10,578 nucleotides of DNA from Streptomyces sp. NRRL F-4489 (GTDB lineage Bacteria > Actinomycetota > Actinomycetes > Streptomycetales > Streptomycetaceae): assembly GCF_001509485.1 (NCBI RefSeq), contig NZ_LLZI01000059.1, positions 1 to 10,578 of the forward strand. The letters are read 5' to 3'. Under the pieces are notes generated by a model. The model saw only the letters and a list, made by a program, of their open reading frames with translations, was not told the origin of the DNA and did not search any database. Positions within the stretch are counted from its first letter, which is position 1; the number at the start of each line of letters is the position of its first letter. A program made the translations under genes and the position numbers. This document shows positions 5,888-10,578 of this stretch, piece after piece.

Positions 5888-5915
5888 TTGCCACCTCGAA
5901 CAGTTGGGCTGTACT
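5888..5915 (+). promoter_or_regulatory. candidate promoter of the methyltransferase-CYTH gene
   Basis: TTGCCA (5/6 match to TTGACA) and TGTACT (4/6 match to TATAAT) are separated by 16 bases. A start near 5922 would give a leader of about 64 bases. On the opposite strand, TATTCT (complement of 5838-5843) might serve as the -10 of the XRE gene, giving a very short leader, but I see no matching -35. Confidence 0.5.
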
Positions 5916-5924
5916 CGGAAATGC

Positions 5925-5943
5925 CCCCGCCGGCCGGCCGGGG
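5925..5943 (+). repeat. leader hairpin of the methyltransferase-CYTH gene
   Basis: CCCCG and CGGGG pair around a 9-base GC-rich loop that can extend the stem further (CCGG/CCGG with a bulge). The hairpin lies 32 bases ahead of the ribosome site. ACTCGG (5913-5918) and CCGAGT (5946-5951) flank it as a second pair of arms in the DNA, although the first arm would not be transcribed from the proposed promoter. Confidence 0.35.
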
Positions 5944-5975
5944 TACCGAGTCAGCTTCCGGACTGCTACCGGGCG

Positions 5976-5981
5976 AGGAGG
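5976..5981 (+). promoter_or_regulatory. ribosome binding site deciding the GTG start at 5986
   Basis: AGGAGG lies four bases before GTG 5986. Spacing is slightly short but the match is full, and no other start nearby has one. Confidence 0.75.
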
Positions 5982-5985
5982 ACAG

Positions 5986-7848
5986 GTGTCGCCTTCCACA
6001 TTCGCAACCGCCGTCAAGTCGGCGCCCGGCTATCTCGATGTCGCGGCCAACACCCACGGGGAGGAGAAGGCGCTGCTCGCGCTGCGTGCTCTTGACCGGG
6101 TGGGGACGGACAGCCCCCGCCTGGTGGAGGTCGGGCCGGGCGGCGGGGCGGCCGTGGCGTTCCTGGCCTCGCGGCTTGCCGAGGGCGGGCGGCAGGAGAA
6201 AGACGTCCACCTCACTGTCGTGGAGGCCCCTGGCGTGGTGTCGGACGCACTGGCCTCCGCCATCGCGGCGTTCCGCCGGGTGGGGACGTGCGACCTCGTC
6301 ACCGGCTTCGCCCAGGACCTCCCGCGTCTCCTGAGCGAGCCCGCGGACGTGGTCGCCGCCTCGGCGCTGATGCACGAGGTGTACTCCTACGGTGACGGCT
6401 ACAGCGGACTGCACGGCCTGATCCGTACGATCCCCACGGTGCTGCGGCCCGGCGGCATGTTCGCCTACCGGGATGTGTACGCGGTCAAGGCGCCATCCCT
6501 CCACGACCGGGTGGTGCAGACCTACAGCGCGCTGTCCTGGGTGCGGTTCCTGCGGATGTTCCTGCCGCAGTACTTGCGGGAGGGAACGCACCCGTACCAC
6601 CGGTCGGCGGACGTGGTGGTGGCCCGGCAGGACTCGCGGATCGTCCCACCCTGGGAGCTGAACGACACCACCAGCGTGCTGGCCTCGGCGCCGGTGGGGG
6701 TCTTCCGGGAGATCCAGCGCCACTACCTCACCCTGCGGGATCACCTCTGGCGTTCCGGCGTGCTGGGATTCGTTCCCTATCTGGACGGCCCCCTGGCGCC
6801 GGACTGGATCGACGCCAGGCGCGGTCACAAGCGGGTCCACTTCACGCTGACGGACACCGCGTGGCTCCCCACCTCACGGAAGACGATGCTGCTCGCCCTC
6901 AGCGAGCGGTACACCGATCACTACACGGTGGACGGGGACATCTTCGACGAATGCACCGACATCGCACTTTCGGCGTTCCTGGAGCTCGCCGACCGCGGCG
7001 ACGGCGCCTGCGCTGACGTCTGGAAGAACTGGATCACCCGCGAGGGCAGGGAGACCTACGCGTACCTGACTCTCGATGCGCTGCTCGCGGCCTTCGCGGT
7101 CGGCTCCGCGGAGGCCCGGCAGGACGAGCGAACGGTGCTCATGCCGGTGACGGCGGCGGACGTGATCCGGCGCGACCGCGCCTACTACAACCGCTACCTG
7201 CAAAGGAATCTCGCGAATCCGCTCAGGGACGCGAAGCAACTGGTGCTCTTCGCCAACATTCCGGTCGGCGACTCGCGGTCGTTGGAAGACGGGATGCACT
7301 GCCTTCGGCAATGGTGCAGCAGGGCGAATCTGGCCCGTGTGTACGCGGCCGCGGGGTGGCGGGCCGCGGAGCCGGTCACGGAAACGGACACCTATTACAG
7401 CCGTCCCGATGTGGATTACCTGGTGACGGTGGAATGCCTGCGGGTCCGCTCGCGCGGCGATGCCACCGAGATCACGTACAAGCCGCCGTCCACCGGCCGG
7501 AACAGCGTCGACGGCATGGTCGCCAAAGAGGAGACGAACGTGGCGCTGGCCGGAGGTCAGGCCGACGTTGCCAACCGGCTCCTCGAATGCGTCGGGATGC
7601 GGCTCCTGGCCCGGGTGGCGAAGCGGCGTACGGCCTATCGCCACACCGGGCACCCGGACGCCGTGGTCACCATCGACACCGTGGCGGGAGCGGGCACCTT
7701 CGCCGAAACGGAGGTCATCGCCGCCGAACCGGACGCGGCTGCCGCGCTCGTCGCGCGGATCGAGCAGGGGCTGGGGCTGCTGGAGTGCCCGACCGTGGAC
7801 CTGCCGTACCGCGATCTCGTCCTCAGGGCGGCCGGGGCGGTCGGGTAA
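5986..7848 (+). CDS. SAM-dependent methyltransferase fused to a CYTH (triphosphate tunnel) domain
   Basis: A 620-residue cytoplasmic protein. Residues about 20-200 are a class I methyltransferase fold: motif I VEVGPGGG (47-54), acidic E80 after the second strand for ribose binding, SALMHEVYSY (126-135), and the post-motif LRPGG at 153-157. Residues about 200-450 are not recognised (FREIQRHYLTLRDHLWRSG; RAYYNRYLQRNL). From about 417 to the end it matches CYTH domains of class IV adenylyl cyclase/thiamine-triphosphatase type: TDTYYSRPD (467-475), LRVRSR (485-490), TYKPP (497-501), KEETNV (514-519), KRRTAY (546-551), TIDTV (562-566), FAETEV (572-577), and a PYRDLVL end. The usual first-strand E-x-E-x-K is not found. 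CYTH enzymes act on tri- or polyphosphate compounds with divalent metal. The true substrate is unknown. The gene is divergent from its likely XRE regulator and ends three bases from the mazG end. Confidence 0.88.
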   Translation: MSPSTFATAVKSAPGYLDVAANTHGEEKALLALRALDRVGTDSPRLVEVGPGGGAAVAFLASRLAEGGRQEKDVHLTVVEAPGVVSDALASAIAAFRRVGTCDLVTGFAQDLPRLLSEPADVVAASALMHEVYSYGDGYSGLHGLIRTIPTVLRPGGMFAYRDVYAVKAPSLHDRVVQTYSALSWVRFLRMFLPQYLREGTHPYHRSADVVVARQDSRIVPPWELNDTTSVLASAPVGVFREIQRHYLTLRDHLWRSGVLGFVPYLDGPLAPDWIDARRGHKRVHFTLTDTAWLPTSRKTMLLALSERYTDHYTVDGDIFDECTDIALSAFLELADRGDGACADVWKNWITREGRETYAYLTLDALLAAFAVGSAEARQDERTVLMPVTAADVIRRDRAYYNRYLQRNLANPLRDAKQLVLFANIPVGDSRSLEDGMHCLRQWCSRANLARVYAAAGWRAAEPVTETDTYYSRPDVDYLVTVECLRVRSRGDATEITYKPPSTGRNSVDGMVAKEETNVALAGGQADVANRLLECVGMRLLARVAKRRTAYRHTGHPDAVVTIDTVAGAGTFAETEVIAAEPDAAAALVARIEQGLGLLECPTVDLPYRDLVLRAAGAVG

Positions 7849-7851
7849 GTA

Positions 7852-8856
7852 CTAGGCGGTGCCCGCCTCGGCCGCCAGTATCGCGTCGCGGTAGGCGCGG
7901 GCTGCTGCGCGGAGGGCGGATTCCGGGTCGACGCCCTCGGACTCGGCGCGGATGGCCAGGGAGAGGAGTTCGTAGCCGATGCCGGGGCCGGTGGGGAGGG
8001 GGACGGTCAGGCCGGCCGTGCGGGCGCGGGAGGCGAGTTTGGCGGTGAGGGCGAGGCCGGGCTGGGCGAGGGGGATGCCCTCGGTGAGGGAGGTGCGCTG
8101 TTTTTCCTCGGCCTTGGTGCGGCGCCAGTGGGCCTTGACGTCCTCGGGGGTCTCGGCGGGCTCGTCGCCGAAGATGTGGGGGTGGCGGTGGAGCAGCTTC
8201 TCCACGATCGTGCCGGCGACGTCGTCGATCGAGAACGGCTCGTCGGGGTCGTCCTGGGCGATGCGGGCGTGGAAGACGACCTGGAGGAGGACGTCGCCCA
8301 GCTCCTCGCGCAGCGCCTCGCGGTCGCCCTCCTCGATGGCCTCGACCAGCTCGTACGCCTCCTCCAGGCCGTACTTGGCGAGGTCGCGGTGGGTGCGGGT
8401 GCTGCTCCAGGGGCACTCGGCGCGGATCCGGTCCATGACCTGGAGGAGGTCGAGCAGGCGGGCGCCGGGGAGGTCGTAGGAGCCGGGCAGCAGCTCCAGG
8501 TCGGGCATGGTCTCGCGGCCGGAGCCGGCCAGCCGGGCCAGGCCGTCGGTGAGCGCGCTCTCGCCGTCGGCGGAGGTGATCACGACGGCGGTGCGGGCGC
8601 CGGGGACGCAGTAGTCGACCAGCTCGCGGGCGGTGGGGGCGGCGATCTCGACGTCGATGCCGGCCTCGCGGAAGTAGGGCAGCTGGGGGTGGTCGGCGTC
8701 GGCGCAGAGCACGCGGTCGGCGGCGCGGAGGGTCTGCCACGCGAGCCAGGACAGCAGGCCGGGGGCGACCCGGTGGCTGGTGGTGAGCAGGACCAGGCGG
8801 CCGGGGGCGGGGGCAGGGCCGGGGGTCGGGGTGGTGTCTGCGGCGTCGGCGTTCAC
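7852..8856 (-). CDS. mazG: MazG nucleoside triphosphate pyrophosphohydrolase
   Basis: A 334-residue all-cytoplasmic enzyme that hydrolyses (d)NTPs, probably including non-canonical ones, to NMP and pyrophosphate. The MazG core starts near residue 134 with LLDLLQVMDRIRAECPW, then the metal-binding EEAYE (165-169) and EELGD (184-188), followed by VVFHARIAQ, LLHRHPHIFGDE and an IP-L-PGL-x-LTAKL segment as in E. coli MazG. The first 130 residues (LLTTSHRVAPGLLSWLAWQTLRAADRVL...) look like a reduced tetrapyrrole-methylase-like module, as in other actinomycete MazG proteins. The second MazG repeat of E. coli is cut to about 50 residues without its EExxE motif. Start GTG 8856 has no ribosome site and lies inside a palindrome. 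It is downstream of the lipoprotein gene (107-base gap) and convergent with the fusion gene. Confidence 0.93.
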   Translation of the reverse strand: MNADAADTTPTPGPAPAPGRLVLLTTSHRVAPGLLSWLAWQTLRAADRVLCADADHPQLPYFREAGIDVEIAAPTARELVDYCVPGARTAVVITSADGESALTDGLARLAGSGRETMPDLELLPGSYDLPGARLLDLLQVMDRIRAECPWSSTRTHRDLAKYGLEEAYELVEAIEEGDREALREELGDVLLQVVFHARIAQDDPDEPFSIDDVAGTIVEKLLHRHPHIFGDEPAETPEDVKAHWRRTKAEEKQRTSLTEGIPLAQPGLALTAKLASRARTAGLTVPLPTGPGIGYELLSLAIRAESEGVDPESALRAAARAYRDAILAAEAGTA

Positions 8857-8867
8857 GTAAATGAACG
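8850..8867. promoter_or_regulatory. palindrome across the mazG start codon
   Basis: CGTTCA-CGTAAA-TGAACG is a perfect 6-6-6 inverted repeat that contains the mazG GTG start (complement of 8854-8856). No ribosome site is seen upstream of the GTG, so transcription may begin close to the start codon, and a repressor bound here would block it. Confidence 0.5.
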
Positions 8868-8963
8868 TAACGCATGGGACTGACAGGGAGGGGTGGGGAG
8901 GCGGGCCGGTCGCCTTCCCGGCCCGCGCGGCCACGAGTGCCCCGCCCCGGCCGCCCCGCTCCC

Positions 8964-9605
8964 TCAGACCTGCCGCGGCCGCTCGTTCGACGGGACGATC
9001 CAGGGTTCGTTGGTTTCGGTGAGGAGGACCTGGCGGTCGTCCCAGGTGCCGTAGCGGGGGTTGACGTCGATGCCCATGGAGCGGGAGGTGCGGGTGAGGG
9101 CGGTGGTGAGGGTGCGCTGGCCCTCGGGGGTGCGGCGGTCGGCGTGCAGGTGGCGGGCGAGGCCGTCGAGGAGGAGCTGGTTGCGGACGGTGGCGTCGAC
9201 GCGGTCGGGGGCGATGCCCTGCTGGAGCCACATCAGCTTCAGCCGGGCGGGGCCGCCGGCCTGGTCCTCGGCGGAGGCGCGCCACTTCTGGACGTCGGCG
9301 CGGGTGACCGTCACGCCGGCGTCCCGGGCGGCGCGGGCCAGGACCTCGTCGAAGATCATGCCGTTGAGGGTGGAGAGGCCGAGCCGGCCGGTGTTGGCGA
9401 TCAGCTGGTCGCCCTGGGGGGCGGCGGCCTGGGCGGCCCGGACGTCCTTGACCCGGGCCTGGAGCTGGGCGACGGTGATCCGCTTGCCGTCCACCACGGC
9501 CGCGGCGCCGGGGTGGTCCTGCGTACCGCAGGCGGTGAGCAGCGGGGTCGCGGCCAGCAGCGCGGCGGCGGCGGAAACGGAGAGCGCGGTCCTACGGCGG
9601 AACAC
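8964..9605 (-). CDS. SurA N-terminal domain-like lipoprotein
   Basis: A 213-residue secreted lipoprotein. The GTG at 9605 is preceded by GGGAGG (complement of 9610-9615) four bases ahead. The signal peptide is VFRRR, a hydrophobic core SVSAAAALLAATPLL, then the lipobox LTAC with Cys26 as the predicted lipidated residue, followed by Gly. The mature part begins AAVVDGKRITVAQLQARVKD, the strand-helix opening typical of SurA/PrsA chaperones (the VxVNGxxIT pattern), then helical segments including LSTLNGMIFDEVLARAARDAGV (cut at the motif). A C-terminal tail NPRYGTWDDRQVLL follows. No parvulin peptidyl-prolyl isomerase domain fits in the remaining length, so a chaperone-like role outside the membrane is likelier than catalysis. 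It lies between the TPR gene and mazG on the same strand. Confidence 0.88.
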   Translation of the reverse strand: MFRRRTALSVSAAAALLAATPLLTACGTQDHPGAAAVVDGKRITVAQLQARVKDVRAAQAAAPQGDQLIANTGRLGLSTLNGMIFDEVLARAARDAGVTVTRADVQKWRASAEDQAGGPARLKLMWLQQGIAPDRVDATVRNQLLLDGLARHLHADRRTPEGQRTLTTALTRTSRSMGIDVNPRYGTWDDRQVLLTETNEPWIVPSNERPRQV

Positions 9606-9697
9606 AGGGCCTCCCGGAGTGCCTTGGTTACCTGGTGACGACCTTGAGTGATCGAGCTTAGGGAGTCGGCGGGGCGCGGGCCACCGCTTCGGCCAAC

Positions 9698-9735
9698 GAG
9701 CCGCGCGCCGGGTCGGTTGCGGGGGCCGGCGGCTC
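9698..9735 (-). terminator. possible terminator hairpin at the end of the TPR gene
   Basis: GAGCCGC (9698-9704) and GCGGCTC (9729-9735) are perfect complementary arms; the second covers the TGA stop of the TPR gene. The 24-base interior is GC-rich and can pair further in part (GCCGG/CCGGC as an alternative). No T-run. The 128-base gap to the lipoprotein gene otherwise shows no gene, and I see no convincing promoter in it. Confidence 0.35.
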
Positions 9736-10576
9736 AGCCCTGCATCTGGCCCAGCCAGTACAGCGTGCGGCGGATCTCGGTCGGGAAGGCGTGGTGCGGG
9801 CCGTGCAGGCGCTCGGCGTCGTACAGGAGGCGGGAGAGGGTCTCCTTGGCGGCGCCGTGCTCCCCCTGGGCGAGGAGGAGGTGCCCTATGGAGCGGCGGA
9901 TTTCGAGGGGGCGTACGGGGTCGTCGGCGTAGTGCTCGAAATACGGGAGGAGGGCGCGGTACTCCTCCAGGGCCTGGGCGACCTCGCCGAGCTGCTCCAG
10001 GCACTGGGCGGCGTCGTGGTGGAACTGGAGGGCCTGGCGGGTGGCGCCGGCGCCGGACTCCTTGGCGTACTCCTCGGCCAGGATGCGGAGTTCGGGCAGG
10101 GCGCGGCGGTACTGGCCGTCGTCCATGAGGGTCGCGGCGTACTGCTTGCGGAGGGTGCGGACCACCGGGGAGTGCGGGCCGTGGCGTTCGGCGGCGGCCG
10201 GGAGGATGCCGCCGAGGATGTCCACGGCGCGGGTGATGCGGCCCTGGTCGAGGAGAAGTTTGACCTCTTCGACGGCGGCCGCGACGTCCGGGCCGGCGGG
10301 CGCGGGGGTGCGCGGCGCCCCGGTGGCGGCGGGGCCGTACCCGGGGGGCGCCGGGTCCCCGTAGGGCGCCGGGGGCCGGGCGGAGTCGGCCAGGGCGCCC
10401 CAGGGGACGTCGCCGGCCAGGGAGGCGCGCGGGTCCGGGACGGGCCCCCGGGCGGGGGCGGCGGGCGCGGGCCCGGGGACGTGCGGGGTGGCGAGCACCG
10501 TGGGGGTGGGGGGGGCGGCGGCCGCGCGGGCCGGCCAGGGCTCGTGCGGCCGGCGGAACGGGCGGGTGGGGTCCAT
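9734..10576 (-). CDS. TPR protein, probably C-terminal part of a larger protein (cut by window end)
   Basis: The frame is open for 280 residues from an ATG two bases from the window edge, so the true start is probably outside. The first 97 or so residues are a Pro/Ala-rich, disordered stretch. Then tetratricopeptide-like helices follow: AAVEEVKLLLDQGRITRAVD, VVRTLRKQYAATLMDDGQYR, LQFHHDAAQCLEQLGEVAQA, RPLEIRRSIGHLLLAQGEHG and a final TEIRRTLYWLGQMQG. TPR arrays bind protein partners. The segment MDPTRPFRRPHEPWP and the Pro-rich linker recall the region behind the kinase domain in some Streptomyces Ser/Thr protein kinases; this is from memory and the kinase domain itself would lie outside. Same strand as the lipoprotein and mazG genes. 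Confidence 0.75.
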   Translation of the reverse strand: MDPTRPFRRPHEPWPARAAAAPPTPTVLATPHVPGPAPAAPARGPVPDPRASLAGDVPWGALADSARPPAPYGDPAPPGYGPAATGAPRTPAPAGPDVAAAVEEVKLLLDQGRITRAVDILGGILPAAAERHGPHSPVVRTLRKQYAATLMDDGQYRRALPELRILAEEYAKESGAGATRQALQFHHDAAQCLEQLGEVAQALEEYRALLPYFEHYADDPVRPLEIRRSIGHLLLAQGEHGAAKETLSRLLYDAERLHGPHHAFPTEIRRTLYWLGQMQG

Positions 10577-10578
10577 CG

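Noticed and set aside
5986..7848. Complete mRNA-capping-type enzyme
   Set aside because: No KxDG nucleotidyltransferase motif was found in the middle region, so only the triphosphate domain and the methyltransferase are supported.
7823..8875. Minus-strand frame starting ATG 8875 over mazG
   Set aside because: The ATG is attractive by position, but the product is an Arg/Pro-rich shadow; the correct frame shows EEAYE and EELGD of MazG.
8874..9638. Plus-strand open frame across the lipoprotein gene
   Set aside because: Gly/Val/Glu-rich antisense shadow. The minus-strand frame has a ribosome site, a signal peptide and a lipobox.
1..10578. tRNA, rRNA, CRISPR array, insertion sequence, integrase or attachment site
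   Set aside because: None was seen by eye on either strand: no regular spaced repeats, no transposase motifs and no tRNA-like clover pattern.

Overview
The window is very GC-rich. Its protein-coding frames almost always end codons in G or C, GTG starts are common, and it carries actinomycete-restricted families (XRE regulators with DUF5753, DUF397 proteins, a Streptomyces-style MazG). I read it as chromosomal DNA of a Streptomyces or very close relative. All calls come from reading the sequence, with no database search.

Left part (1-2452): on the minus strand are the N-terminal fragment of an unidentified protein that leaves the window at base 1, then a complete LysR-type regulator. Divergent from the LysR gene is a 12-helix-type MFS transporter of the drug:H+ antiporter class. 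Their shared upstream region holds short palindromes, and the pair looks like a classical regulator/exporter unit.

Middle part (2427-7848): this is the accessory and most interesting region. It starts with a translationally coupled XRE(DUF5753)-DUF397 pair on the minus strand, whose end overlaps the end of the MFS gene by 26 bases. Divergent from it is a 118-residue unknown protein of a type I associate with such loci, preceded by a region dense in perfect palindromes and followed by four consecutive strong stem-loops. Next come a 63-residue, strongly diverged DUF397-like protein (+), a second and different XRE regulator with a helical C-terminus (-), and, divergent from that, a 620-residue protein. 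That protein joins an N-terminal SAM-dependent methyltransferase to a C-terminal CYTH (triphosphate tunnel/class IV adenylyl cyclase-type) domain. A helical-turn-spaced direct repeat just upstream of a good -35/-10 pair suggests the second XRE protein controls this fusion enzyme.

Right part (7852-10578): three minus-strand genes of housekeeping character lie in the order TPR protein (possibly the C-terminal part of a larger protein kinase cut by the window end), SurA-N-like lipoprotein, and MazG nucleoside triphosphate pyrophosphohydrolase. The MazG gene ends three bases from the end of the fusion gene. From general memory of Streptomyces genomes, the lipoprotein-mazG region is conserved core, so the XRE/DUF397/methyltransferase-CYTH block may be an accessory insertion beside it. 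That last point is inference.

No rRNA, tRNA, CRISPR array, transposase or integrase was found.
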